Assembly: GCF_011764425.1 (NCBI RefSeq)
Contig: NZ_BLPF01000005.1
Coordinates: forward strand, 186,001 to 250,000
Direction of reading: 5' to 3'
Source: Phytohabitans houttuyneae
GTDB taxonomy: Bacteria > Actinomycetota > Actinomycetes > Mycobacteriales > Micromonosporaceae
DNA length: 64,000 bases
Part shown: positions 13,507 to 22,959 of the stretch, piece after piece
Layout: the number at the start of each line of letters is the position of its first letter
Numbering within the stretch: the stretch's first letter is position 1
Translations under genes and position numbers: made by a program
The notes under the pieces: generated by a model
What the model was told of the DNA's origin: nothing
The model's input: the letters and a program-made list of their open reading frames with translations, nothing else
The model's database searches: none

Positions 13507-14589
13507 CTAGGCGGCCGAACAACTCAGTGTCGGTGCCGTGCTCGGTCCATTCGCGACGAAGCCGAACGTCGTCGACGCGCCCGCGTTCAGCGCGCCGTTG
13601 TGACCGGCGTTCCGCACCGTCAGGTTTGGTGCCGAGCCCGACTGCGAACCGTTCCAGAGGCTGTTGACGCTCTGGCCGGACGCGAGCGTCAGGCCGACCG
13701 ACCAGCCGGCGATGTTCGCCGTGCCGCTGTTGCGGACGGTGACCTCACCCTGGAAGCCGCCGTTCCACGAGCCGACCGAGCGGTACGTCGCCGAGCAGGC
13801 GCCGGTGCCCGGGTTCGGGCCCTGCGTCGTCGGGTTCGGGCCGGGGGTGCTCGTGGTGGGCGGGGGCGACTGCGTGCCCTGGCCGGGGCCGATGCCCGTG
13901 ACCTGGCCGTTGCCGCCGTCGAAGGTCACGTCGGAGCAGCCGAAGAAGTTTTCGGCACTGTCCGAGCGGACCCAACGCGAGTAGATGATGTGGCGGCCGC
14001 TCTTACCCGACGGCAGGTTGCCGGAGAAGTAGTAGTGGCCGTCGTTGGTGCCCACCGCGCCGCGCTGGGGCGGGTTGGTGACCGTCAGGAACGGAGTGGA
14101 CTCGAGGTCGCTCCAGTTCAGCGCCCGGGTCGGGCTCCAGTTGTTGTTGGTCACGTAGAAGTAGAACGTCCCCGGGTGGTGAGCCCAGTTGCTGTAGCGG
14201 AACTCGATGTTCGCGCCCGCTGTCAGGTGCGTGAGCGGCCAGTCGTTGCGGGCCAGGTTGTACGCCGAGAACGTGGAGTTGCCGCCGCTGCACAGCTGCC
14301 CGTCCGGCACGAAGCCGGTCGTGCGGCCAGCCGCGTCGGAGCGCAGGACGCTGAACCAGTTGTACAGCGGGTTGGCGCCGCCCTGGGCGACCGCGGCCTG
14401 GCAGGCCGGGTTGTTCGGTTGGATCTGGCCCGTGGACGAGAGGCCGTCCTTCCAGCACAGGAAGGTCCGGCTGCCGGGCACCATCGCGGCGCCGTGCGCC
14501 TGCGCCGCGCCGGGCGTGATCACCGTGATGATGCCAGCGGCCACCACAGCGACGGCGGCGGCAGCCGCTGCCCTGCGTAGAAGTTTCAC
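13507..14589 (-). CDS. AA10 lytic polysaccharide monooxygenase with CBM2
   Basis: This 360-residue secreted copper enzyme oxidatively cleaves crystalline cellulose or chitin. A signal peptide (residues 1-31) ends AQA|HGAAM, exposing the N-terminal His of the copper histidine brace. The second brace His lies in SNWAHHPGTF. The core (about 32-235) most resembles cellulose-oxidising LPMO10C/CelS2-type enzymes, for example LYNWFSVL and the NFFGCSDVTFDGGNGQVTGI end. A Pro/Thr/Gly linker (about 240-265) leads to a C-terminal CBM2 (CSATYRSVGSWNGGFQGEVTV, with conserved Trp). The start is GTG with GGGAG six bases upstream. Cellulose rather than chitin is the likelier substrate, inferred from sequence resemblance only. 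Confidence 0.93.
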   Translation of the reverse strand: MKLLRRAAAAAAVAVVAAGIITVITPGAAQAHGAAMVPGSRTFLCWKDGLSSTGQIQPNNPACQAAVAQGGANPLYNWFSVLRSDAAGRTTGFVPDGQLCSGGNSTFSAYNLARNDWPLTHLTAGANIEFRYSNWAHHPGTFYFYVTNNNWSPTRALNWSDLESTPFLTVTNPPQRGAVGTNDGHYYFSGNLPSGKSGRHIIYSRWVRSDSAENFFGCSDVTFDGGNGQVTGIGPGQGTQSPPPTTSTPGPNPTTQGPNPGTGACSATYRSVGSWNGGFQGEVTVRNSGTANIAGWSVGLTLASGQSVNSLWNGSQSGSAPNLTVRNAGHNGALNAGASTTFGFVANGPSTAPTLSCSAA

Positions 14590-14894
14590 TTGGTCTCCCT
14601 TTCAGTACGAGGCCCGGTGTCGCGTGGTGGCGCGCACCGGATTCCAGGGGAGATGCAGACGGGATTCGGGCGGCAAGGATGACTCGACGCACCCGTCCGA
14701 TCTCGGACGCACGCGCGCCTCTCACATGGCCCCTAGCCCGGCAGCCGGCTCGGCGCGTCAGCCCTGCGCCGTCCGGCATCGACATTGGACCATGAATCGA
14801 TATCCAGGGCAATAGCCGCTCGTCAATGCCACTGTCCGCCGGTGCGATGTGCCGCCCGCCCGGCGCGCGCCGCGGCCCCCGCGGGTGCGGGAGG
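14590..14894. other. Intergenic region upstream of the LPMO gene
   Basis: About 305 bases between the LPMO start and the DUF1801-like stop. It holds the LPMO ribosome-binding site and presumably its promoter. An AT-richer stretch near 14780-14810 is the only likely promoter zone. I did not find a CebR-type palindrome. No gene is supported. Confidence 0.45.
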
Positions 14895-15311
14895 TCAGCG
14901 GTCGGGACGGGTGGCGGCGGCCGCGCGGATCAGCTCGGCCACCGTCGCCAGGTCGACGTCGCCGAGGCGCTTGATCCGCACGCAGCCGCGCCCGATGTCC
15001 GCCTTCGGCAGGCGGTCACGGTACGTCTCGGCGAGGTACCGGTCGCCGTCGGAGGCGCTGACGTAAAGCGACACGTACGCCCGGCGGCCGGCCAGGCCCA
15101 CGACGAACCAGTCGCCCTCGCGTCCGCTCTCGTACCGGTAGTGGTAGCTGCCGTAGCCCACCATGCCCGACCGCATGTGCGGCTCGAGCTCGGGCGCCTC
15201 GCGCCGGATCAGGTCGTGCAGCACCCGCACTTCGCCCCGGCGTGGCTCGGGCAACGCGGCGAAGTACTCCTCGGGTGTCCTGACCTCGTCGTCCATGGCA
15301 CTCGCGGCCAT
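14895..15311 (-). CDS. DUF1801-like (YdhG/CyaY fold) small protein
   Basis: About 137 residues from the ATG at 15311; an inner ATG at 15296 gives 132. Features such as PEEYFAALPEPRRGEVRVLHDLI, HMRSGMVGYGSYHY and IGRGCVRIKRLGDVD are typical of the DUF1801 family, small cytosolic proteins with an iron-chaperone-like (CyaY/YjbR) fold and no agreed function. It is divergent from the NTF2-like gene with only about 22 bases between starts, so the two share a promoter region. Confidence 0.75.
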   Translation of the reverse strand: MAASAMDDEVRTPEEYFAALPEPRRGEVRVLHDLIRREAPELEPHMRSGMVGYGSYHYRYESGREGDWFVVGLAGRRAYVSLYVSASDGDRYLAETYRDRLPKADIGRGCVRIKRLGDVDLATVAELIRAAAATRPDR

Positions 15312-15333
15312 TCTGTCAGACCCTGCTGCGAAC

Positions 15334-15741
15334 ATGCGTGTCATGACGAGGTCACACGACACGGTGATGGCGTACTGGGCGGCCGCCGAGGCGCGCGACT
15401 GGGCCGGCTTCGCCGCGTTGCTCGCCGACGACGTGGTGTACGAGCTGCCCCAGTCCCGGGAGCGGATCCTCGGCAAGGAGCGCTACGTCCAGTTCAATGT
15501 GGAGTACCCGGGGGATTGGCACCTCACCGTGCACATGGCGGTGGGCGAGGAGCGGCACGCCGCGACCTGGGCCCGCTTCGTGGTCGGCGGGGAGGAGCAG
15601 CAGGCGCTGACGTTCTTCGAGCTCGACGACGACGGGCTGATCGCAAAGGTCACCGACTTCTGGCCCGAGCCCTACGAGCCGCCGCCCGGCCGCGAGCACC
15701 TGGTGGAGCGTTACTCCGCGCGTCCCGACAGCTCGGCGTAG
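15334..15741 (+). CDS. NTF2/SnoaL-like protein
   Basis: A protein of about 135 residues (132 if the ATG at 15343 is used). It has the cone-shaped NTF2/SnoaL pattern: VMAYWAAAEARDWAGFAALLADDVVYELP near the N-terminus, a middle HLTVHMAVGEERHAA strand pair and a C-terminal LIAKVTDFWPEPYEPP. The family includes small-molecule isomerases and proteins of unknown use; no substrate can be inferred. Its 3' end overlaps the convergent MBL gene by 31 bases. Confidence 0.78.
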   Translation: MRVMTRSHDTVMAYWAAAEARDWAGFAALLADDVVYELPQSRERILGKERYVQFNVEYPGDWHLTVHMAVGEERHAATWARFVVGGEEQQALTFFELDDDGLIAKVTDFWPEPYEPPPGREHLVERYSARPDSSA

Positions 15742-16540
15742 CCGCGGCGCACCGCCGCACGGGCGGCGTCCGGGCCGAAGGGCGCCTTCGCGGCGACCGA
15801 CGCCACCGGCGCGCCGTCGCGGTGGCCGTCGCGGATCAGCCAGTCGAGCGCGGCAAGCTCCTCGTGCTGGCCCTTCACGAAGTTAGGCCCGACCGGTGCG
15901 CCGTGCCCCGGCACGACCACCGTCGCGGGCGTGGTGAGCCGCAGCAGCGCGGCCACCGCCTCCGGCCACTCCAGGGGTACGAGTCGCCGAACGACGGCGG
16001 CGCGCCCTCCTCGACGAGGTCGCCGGCCACGATCACGTCGGCGTCGGGCACGTGCACGACGAGGTCGCCGGCGGTGTGGCCGCGGCCAAGGTGGCGGAGC
16101 ACGACCGAGCGGTCGCCCAGGTCCACGGTGGACTCCCGGTGCACGGCGCGGTTGGGGGCGAGGATGGGCGCCTCGGCCAGCGCGCCGGCCAGGTCGGGTG
16201 CGAGCCGCAGCGCCTCTTCGTACGCCTCCCGCCGCACCGCCTCGGGTCGGGCGCGCAGCAGCGACACCGTCTCCTCGTGCGCCCAGATGTCGCACGGCGG
16301 GTCGCCGGCCAGCGCCGCGTTGCCGAACGTGTGGTCGAAGTGGTGATGCGTGTTGACCAGCGCCCACGGCATGTGGGTCACCCGGCGGGCGGCGGCGGAC
16401 AGCTCGGCGGCCTGGGCCGGTGTGGCGAGCGTGTCGACAAGCAGCGCCACCCCGTCGCCGACGATCAGGGTGGCGTTGACGTCGAGCACCGGGTAGCGGA
16501 GCACGAAGACGTTGTCGCCGACCTCGGCGAAGCTAGTCAC
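15711..16540 (-). CDS. Metallo-beta-lactamase-fold hydrolase, frameshifted
   Basis: The first about 189 codons hold the metal-binding NTHHHFDHTFGN motif, the GRGHTAGDLVV His and the AGDLVEEGAPPSFGDSYP Asp region. The frame then changes at the four-base G run 15974-15977, and the tail (LEWPEAVAALLRL, VVPGHGAPVG) continues in another frame. One extra C restores a 276-residue protein reading DSYPLEWPEA. The second-shell VVPGHG His lies after the break, so an uncorrected product would be inactive. Probably a broad hydrolase (glyoxalase-II or lactonase-like); substrate unknown. The GTG start overlaps the thioesterase gene by 8 bases, so they are co-transcribed. Confidence 0.8.
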
Positions 16541-16994
16541 CGAACGCCTTCTCGACGAACTTGTGCCGGTCGACGAGCACCCGCTCGATCCGGCCCTCGG
16601 CGACCGTGACCGAGCCCTCGGTCACCGTCACCTCGAAGAGCAGGCGGCGGCCGTCGACCTTGGCCAGCTGCGCCTGTGCGACCACGGTGCGGCCGATCGG
16701 CGTGGCCGCCCTGTGGTCCAGCTCCACCCGCACACCGACCGTGGTCATGCCGGCCGGCATGCGCTGCGCCGTCGCCACGACGGTGGCCGCCTCGGCGAGC
16801 GCGAGCACCCGCGGCGTGCCCAGCACCGGCACGTCACCCGAGCCGACCGCCTGCGCGGTGTCGGAGTCGGTGACGGTCAGCTCCACCCGGGCCGTCAACC
16901 CCGGCGCGAACGCGGGGCTGAGCTGGTCAGGGCTGGGACCCCGACCCTCGGCCGGGCGGTCGCCGGCCGCCAGATCCGGCTGCTGCTGCTCCAT
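16533..16994 (-). CDS. Hotdog-fold thioesterase (FlK-like)
   Basis: A 153-residue protein in which LALAEAATVVATAQRMPAGM supplies the conserved Glu of hotdog thioesterases and VGVRVELDHRAATPIG gives the HxxATPIG motif seen in FlK-type acyl-CoA thioesterases. It should cleave a small acyl-CoA or acyl thioester in the cytosol. The N-terminal 35 residues are low complexity. It is the first gene of a two-gene unit with the MBL-fold hydrolase. Substrate unknown. Confidence 0.82.
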   Translation of the reverse strand: MEQQQPDLAAGDRPAEGRGPSPDQLSPAFAPGLTARVELTVTDSDTAQAVGSGDVPVLGTPRVLALAEAATVVATAQRMPAGMTTVGVRVELDHRAATPIGRTVVAQAQLAKVDGRRLLFEVTVTEGSVTVAEGRIERVLVDRHKFVEKAFGD

Positions 16995-17077
16995 GCCGCT
17001 TAGCGTAGGCGCTCGCGAACCGGACAGACCACGTATTCGCGTAGCGAACGTGCCCAGCGGCCCTTCGCCGTACCCCG

Positions 17078-18172
17078 ATGGTTAACCTGGACCCGATGGC
17101 CGTGACGATCTCCCCCGCGCCCGCCGACTCCCCGCCACCAGTGCGCGACCGGCGGCGCCAGGTGATCGCGATGGGCGTCTGGGCGGTCCTCTTCGTGGCC
17201 GGCTGGCTGCTCATCGGGCTGCCCACCGACCCGCTGTACGCGTTCGGCTGGCTGTGGACCGCCACCATCGCGTGGCGGATCGAGCGGCCGTGGCGCTCCC
17301 ACCTGAGCTTCGCCCGCGACTGGCTGCCGATCGTGCTGCTGCTGGTCGGGTACAACCTGTCCCGCGGCTTCGCCGACAACGGCGCCACACCGCACGTGCT
17401 GGAGCTTGTCGCGGCCGACCGCTGGATGTTCGGGTGGGCCACCGGTGGCGAGGTGCCCACGGTGTGGCTGCAGGATCACCTGTACGACCCGGACCAGGTC
17501 CACTGGTACGACGTGCTCGTCAGCTGGGTGTACTTCTCCCACTTCGTCGTCGCGCTGACCGTCGCGGTGGTGCTGTGGCTGGTCTCCCGGCCGCGGTGGG
17601 CGGCGTTCATGCGGCGTTGGGTGTTCCTGTCCCTCGCCGGCCTCGCCACGTACTTCCTCTACCCGGCCGCGCCGCCGTGGTGGGCCGCCCGCTACGGGCT
17701 GATCGAGGATGTCGCCCGCATCTCCACGCGCGGCTGGAAGGCGATGGGCATGCACGGCGCCGGCAACATGCTCAACGTGGGCCAGGTCGCCGCCAACCCG
17801 GTGGCCGCGATGCCGTCGCTGCACACCGCGTTCGCGCTCTTCGTGGTGGCCTTCTTCCTGAACGTGGTGCGCAAGCGCTGGTGGCCGCTGCTGCTCGCGT
17901 ACCCCCTCGCGATGACCTTCACCCTCGTGTACTCCGGCGAGCACTATGTGATCGACGTGCTGGTCGGCTGGGCGTACGTCGGGCTGACGTTCCTCGCGGT
18001 GGGGCTGGGCGAGCGGTGGTGGGCCCGGCGGAAGGCGCTCAGTGCTCAGCCGCCGCGTCAGGGCGAGCGGTGGTGGGCGCGGCGCAGGACGCTCAGCGCT
18101 CAGCCGCCGCAACCGAGCGAGCCGCCCGCGACCGCTCCGCCAGCGTCGCCGCCAGCTCCCACGCCTCGCTGA
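17078..18172 (+). CDS. PAP2-superfamily membrane protein (Aur1/inositol-phosphorylceramide-synthase-like)
   Basis: A 364-residue polytopic membrane protein with about six membrane spans. Residues around 225-300 hold the PAP2 catalytic pattern: MPSLHTAF (phosphatase motif 2 with its His) and YSGEHYVIDVLVG (motif 3 with His and Asp). It probably transfers or removes a lipid-linked phosphate at the outer membrane face. The ATG at 17096 is an alternative start. The C-terminal tail holds an in-frame 18-residue tandem duplication beginning GERWWARR (listed as a repeat), then a Pro/Ala/Thr-rich end. The last 80 bases overlap the convergent PH-domain gene antiparallel, which is unusually long. Confidence 0.85.
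   Translation: MVNLDPMAVTISPAPADSPPPVRDRRRQVIAMGVWAVLFVAGWLLIGLPTDPLYAFGWLWTATIAWRIERPWRSHLSFARDWLPIVLLLVGYNLSRGFADNGATPHVLELVAADRWMFGWATGGEVPTVWLQDHLYDPDQVHWYDVLVSWVYFSHFVVALTVAVVLWLVSRPRWAAFMRRWVFLSLAGLATYFLYPAAPPWWAARYGLIEDVARISTRGWKAMGMHGAGNMLNVGQVAANPVAAMPSLHTAFALFVVAFFLNVVRKRWWPLLLAYPLAMTFTLVYSGEHYVIDVLVGWAYVGLTFLAVGLGERWWARRKALSAQPPRQGERWWARRRTLSAQPPQPSEPPATAPPASPPAPTPR
18008..18115 (+). repeat. 54-bp in-frame tandem duplication in the PAP2 gene tail
   Basis: Two adjacent 54-base units (18008-18061 and 18062-18115) differ at several positions and encode two versions of an 18-residue GERWWARR...LSAQPP block. The second unit runs into the 3' end of the convergent PH-domain gene. Confidence 0.8.
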
Positions 18173-19433
18173 CGTCGCGGTCCCGGGCCGCGGCGCTGGG
18201 ACCGCCGGCCGTGTCCGCGTACACGGTGGCGAGGCCGAGCCGGCGCTGCAGCGGGCCGCGCACGACGCGCACGCTCTGGATCCGCGCGTACGGCACCACG
18301 AGCACCTGCCGCGTCAGCAGCCCTTGCCGGTGCGCGACCACCTGATCGGTCAGCGCGGCGCCGAGCACCCGAAACTCGAACGGGTGCAGCCACCGGGCCC
18401 GCGGCGACGGGCCGGTGAACGCGATCTCGTCCAGCGCCACCCCCGGCAGCGCCTCGGCGAGCACGACCCGCGCGGACTCCGCGTCGCCGACCGGCAGCAG
18501 GCGCCCGCCGCCGGAGTCGTCGCCCGAGTTGGGCATGGCGATGCCGGCCACGTGCGCGCGCAGCCGCAGCCACCGCCGGCGCCGCCACAGCAGCGGCCAG
18601 GTCGCGGCGACTCCTTGCAGCCGGTCGAGCGGCACCGTCTGGCTGCGCGTCTCGAGCAGGCCGCCGCGTACCCGCAGCGAGCTGTCCTGGCGGCCCAGCC
18701 GGAAGTTCCAGTCGGCGAGGATCCGGCGCACCGGCTGGAGCAGCACGCCGGCCATCGCGGTCAGCGTGCTCGCGATGCCGATGAACGACCAGGTCGCCTC
18801 GGTCGCGAACTGGACCACCACGAACGCGACGCCGAACGGCATGAACAGCGTCTGCGGGGTGAGCAGCTGGCTGATCAGCAGGTCACGGTTGGTGACCGCG
18901 TGGATCGGCTTCTCCGGGTGCGCGGCGGGCGGCGCCGCCTCCCCGTCGGCGGCCTCGGCCGGTGCGGTCGCGCTCGCCTTGCCGGCCAGCACCAGCAGCT
19001 GTTCGCGCAGGGCCCGCGCCTCGTCGACGGTCAGGAACGCGAGCGGCGCCTCCGTCTTGCCACCGCCGACCACCTCCAGCCGCAGCTCGGCCAGGCCGGT
19101 GAGCTGGGCGAGCAGCGGGCGTACGACCTCGACCGACTGCAGCCGCTCCAGGGGGATCGCCCGCGTGCGGCGGAACACGAGCCCTTCGTGTATCCGCAGC
19201 TCCCGCGCGACCACCTGGTAGCCGGTGAAGTACCAGCTGATTACGGACAGGATCACCTGGCCGATGAGGGCGGCCACCACCATGGCGGCGAACCACCCGA
19301 GCCCCACCCGCCCCAGCGTCTGCCAGGAGAGCGCGGCGATGATCACGACGAGCGCGCGGGCCCCCTTGAGCAGCGGCGTCAGCGGGTGCAGCCGCCGCCG
19401 AGGCTCACCCGCGACGGACGCATCCACGCTCAC
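18093..19433 (-). CDS. Tandem bacterial PH-domain membrane protein (YdbT-like)
   Basis: About 446 residues with paired hydrophobic segments near the N-terminus (ALVVIIAALSW) and the middle (MPFGVAFVVVQFAT). Two or three bacterial PH (bPH2) repeats carry the LVFRRTRAIPLERLQSVEVV and VVPYARIQSVRVVRGPLQRRLGL signatures. The architecture matches Bacillus YdbT, which works with YdbS in membrane-stress or antimicrobial tolerance. The GTG at 19433 is chosen because GGAGG lies seven bases upstream; longer frames run into a repeat array. YdbS/YdbT genes are normally adjacent, but here 495 bases of repeat separate them. The 3' end overlaps the PAP2 gene by 80 bases. Confidence 0.85.
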   Translation of the reverse strand: MSVDASVAGEPRRRLHPLTPLLKGARALVVIIAALSWQTLGRVGLGWFAAMVVAALIGQVILSVISWYFTGYQVVARELRIHEGLVFRRTRAIPLERLQSVEVVRPLLAQLTGLAELRLEVVGGGKTEAPLAFLTVDEARALREQLLVLAGKASATAPAEAADGEAAPPAAHPEKPIHAVTNRDLLISQLLTPQTLFMPFGVAFVVVQFATEATWSFIGIASTLTAMAGVLLQPVRRILADWNFRLGRQDSSLRVRGGLLETRSQTVPLDRLQGVAATWPLLWRRRRWLRLRAHVAGIAMPNSGDDSGGGRLLPVGDAESARVVLAEALPGVALDEIAFTGPSPRARWLHPFEFRVLGAALTDQVVAHRQGLLTRQVLVVPYARIQSVRVVRGPLQRRLGLATVYADTAGGPSAAARDRDVSEAWELAATLAERSRAARSVAAAER

Positions 19434-19929
19434 AGCACCTCCGGGTTCGCTCGCTCGTGCGGCGCCAAAGGCAACGTCTTCCCTCGCGGCCCCGAAACCC
19501 CGACTGCGTCGGCGGGGCCACTCAGTCCAGACGCCGCCGCGCCAACTCGCTCGCTCACAGCGCCTCCGGGTTCGCTCGCTCGTGCGGCGCTGAAGGCGAC
19601 GTCTTCCTCCGCCGGCCCGAAACCCCGACTTCGTCGGCGGGCCGGCTGCGTCCAGACGCCGCCGCGCCAACTCGCTCGCTCACTGCGCCTCCGGGTTCGC
19701 TCGCTCGTGCGGCGCTGAAGGCGGCGTCTTCCTCCGCCGGCCCGAAACCCCGACTTCGTCGGCGGGCCGGCTGCGTCCAGACGCCGCCGCGCCAACTCGC
19801 TCGCTCACAGCGCCTCCGGGTTCGCTCGCTCGTGCGGCGCTGAAGGCGGCGTCTTCCCTCGCGGCCCGAAACCCCGACTGCGTCGGCGGGGCCGCTCAGT
19901 CCAGACGCCGCCGCGCCAACTCGCTCGCT
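19431..19929. repeat. Four-copy array of a ~125-bp repeat
   Basis: Four direct copies lie at 19431-19555, 19556-19680, 19681-19805 and 19806-19929 (125, 125, 125 and 124 bases). They fill the gap between the two PH-domain genes exactly. Each unit contains an internal inverted repeat, for example arms 19488-19494 and 19513-19519 in copy 1. On the minus strand, each ends with a GGAGG-spacer-GTG that mimics the start region of the downstream gene. The unit length is not a multiple of three, so ORFs through the array change frame and are not believed. A diverged fragment occurs at 62100. Confidence 0.9.
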
Positions 19930-20429
19930 CACAGGCCCTCCGCGCGGTCCTCGCCCAGGGCGGTCAGGCGGTCACGCAGGCGGGACGCCTCGTCGGGCGG
20001 CAGGCCGGGGATCTTGGCGTCGGTGGCCGCGGCGGCGGTGTGCAGCTGGACGCTGGCCAGCCCGAACGCGCGCTCCAGCGGGCCGGCGGTGACGTCGACG
20101 AACTGCATCCGCGCGTACGGGACGATCGACAGGCGGCGCACCAGGAGCCCGTGGCGCACGAGCAGGTCGTTGTCGCGCTCCGCGTACCCCCAGGCCTTGA
20201 CCGCCCGGAAGATCACCGTGACCCGCCAGGCGGTCAGGACCACGGCGGCGGCCAGGGCAAGCCCGAAGATCCAGTGCCCGGTGAGGGCCCAGGCGACGAT
20301 GAGACCTGCGTAAACGAAGATCATGAATGATGCGAGGCTGATCAGCTCGACCCAGATCAGGTCACGCGACACCGGTCGCCACTCGACGGTCTCCGGCCAC
20401 GGCTCCAGTGCGCTGGTGGGCGTCGTCAC
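19929..20429 (-). CDS. Bacterial PH-domain membrane protein (YdbS-like)
   Basis: A 166-residue protein with two membrane spans (about 30-75: LISLASFMIFVYAGLIVAWA and FGLALAAAVVLTAW) followed by one bPH2 domain. That domain carries the signature LLVRRLSIVPYARMQFVDVTAGPLERAFGLASV. It matches YdbS in length and layout and should pair with the YdbT-like protein downstream. It starts at a GTG overlapping the stop of the small Cys/His protein by four bases (GTGA), so they are translationally coupled. Its stop codon lies on the first bases of the repeat array. Confidence 0.88.
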   Translation of the reverse strand: MTTPTSALEPWPETVEWRPVSRDLIWVELISLASFMIFVYAGLIVAWALTGHWIFGLALAAAVVLTAWRVTVIFRAVKAWGYAERDNDLLVRHGLLVRRLSIVPYARMQFVDVTAGPLERAFGLASVQLHTAAAATDAKIPGLPPDEASRLRDRLTALGEDRAEGL

Positions 20430-20611
20430 GCGTCAAGGCTACGGTCAATCTCGCGGAGGAACCCACGGGCCGCGAGGAAGTCGGCCAGGTGCTCCCGGTG
20501 AGCCTCGCAGGCCAGCCACACCTTGCGCCGGTCCGGCTCGTGGATCTTGGGGTTATTCCACCGGAGGGCCCAGGCCGCCTGCTCTTTGCATCCTCGCGCG
20601 GAGCACTTCAC
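20426..20611 (-). CDS. Small conserved Cys/His protein
   Basis: A 61-residue protein: MKCSARGCKEQAAWALRWNN then LACEAHREHLADFLAARGFL. The C-x4-C and later C-x2-H spacing suggests one zinc site. Proteins like this (sometimes misnamed acetone carboxylase) are common beside PH-domain genes in actinobacteria; role unknown. The GTG start opens a coupled unit with the YdbS-like gene. Because its sequence is conserved and it overlaps its neighbour by GTGA, I take it as real despite its size. Confidence 0.8.
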   Translation of the reverse strand: MKCSARGCKEQAAWALRWNNPKIHEPDRRKVWLACEAHREHLADFLAARGFLREIDRSLDA

Positions 20612-20911
20612 GCACGGAGTCTACGAGCACGGGGTAGATAGAGCGCCGGGCGGCCACGGGGAAGCCGCCCGGCGACGGCTGAATCGTACACACTGAAAAC
20701 CCCCTCATGTCTACCCGTTGGTCGTGCCTGTTTGGCGTCTGTCCGGAAGCGGTAGCGGCGCCCGGACGTTCGGCGCCCCCGACCAGCCACGACGCGCGGC
20801 ACGGACCGGATTTCCGGCGCTGTGACCCCGGCTGGTTAGCTGGGCGTGTAAGGCTTGGTGCGGCAGCACCTCGCCGCTATGCCGATGACGCCGTACCGCA
20901 GTGGAGGACCG
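20612..20911. other. Divergent intergenic region with hairpin
   Basis: About 300 bases lie between the start of the small Cys/His gene (minus) and the likely moxR start (plus). They hold a strong hairpin (listed) and, to its right, an AT-richer stretch (about 20683-20700) that could be promoter DNA. No gene is supported; a long plus-strand frame through here is a shadow of moxR. Confidence 0.5.
20644..20674. promoter_or_regulatory. Stem-loop in the divergent leader region
   Basis: An 11-bp perfect GC stem (20644-20654 with 20664-20674) has a 9-base loop. It is about 30 bases upstream of the minus-strand small gene, so it may be a leader structure or attenuator; a terminator for a missing neighbour is also possible. 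Confidence 0.45.
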
Positions 20912-22038
<1,127 letters not shown>

Positions 22039-22042
<4 letters not shown>

Positions 22043-22959
22043 GCCCTCCGCTTGATGGCCAGACCACGGCGCGCGCGGACGCCGTGCTCTCGCGGCTGCA
22101 GCTGCTGGTCACCCGCAAGCTCGACGGGCTGCTGCAGGGTGACTACGTGGGGCTGCTGCCCGGCCCGGGCACGGAGGCGGGGGAGTCCCGCGAGTACCGC
22201 CCCGGCGACGACGTGCGCCGCATGGACTGGCCGGTCACCGCGCGCACCACGTTTCCGCACGTGCGGCAGACGGTGGCCGACCGCGAGCTGGAGACCTGGC
22301 TGGCGGTCGACCTGTCGGCCAGCCTCGACTTCGGCACCGCCCGCCACCTCAAGTCCGACCTGGTGATCGCGGCGGCCACCGCGCTGTCCCACCTCACCGT
22401 CCGGGGCGGCAACCGCATCGGCGCGGTGGTGGGCACCGGCTCGCACACGCAGCGGCTGCCGGCCCGCCCCGGGCGCAAGGAAGCGCAGGGGCTGCTGCGC
22501 GCGATCGCCCGTACCCAGATCAGGCCCGGACGCTCCGACCTGGGTGCCCTGATCGACATGCTCAACCGCCCACCGCGCCGCCGGGGTGTGGCCGTGGTGA
22601 TCTCCGACTTCCTCGCGCCGGTCGAGCAGTGGGCGCGGCCCGTGCGCAAGCTGGGCGTCCGCCACGACGTCCTGGCGATCGAGGTGGTCGACCCCCGCGA
22701 GCTGGAGCTGCCCAACGTCGGCGTGCTCGCGCTCGTCGACCCGGAGACCGGCGCGCTGCACGAGGTGCAGACGTCCGATCCCAAGCTGCGCCGCAGGTAC
22801 GCGGAGGCGGCCGGGGTGCAGCGCGCGGCCATCGCACAGGCCCTGCGCGCGGCGAACGCCGCACACCTGCGCCTGCGCACCGACTCAGACTGGCTGCTGG
22901 ACATGGTCCGCTTCGTCGCCGCCCAGCGGCACGCACGCACCCGAGGGACGACGCGATGA
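22039..22959 (+). CDS. DUF58-domain protein
   Basis: A 306-residue cytosolic protein with the DUF58 signature YRPGDDVRRMDWPVTARTTF (about 54-73) and a following VWA-like half (WLAVDLSASLDFG, about 94-106). DUF58 proteins are partners of MoxR ATPases. The GTG start overlaps the moxR stop by four bases, and its own stop overlaps the VWA gene by ATGA, so all three are coupled. The exact substrate of this trio is not known. Confidence 0.9.

Noticed and set aside
19431-19929. CRISPR array
   Set aside because: Units are contiguous 125-bp direct repeats with no unique spacers and no cas genes nearby.
19430-19932. ORFs of about 120-130 codons through the 125-bp repeats, on both strands
   Set aside because: The repeat unit is not a multiple of three, so products change frame each copy; the inverted-repeat structure explains the open frames better.
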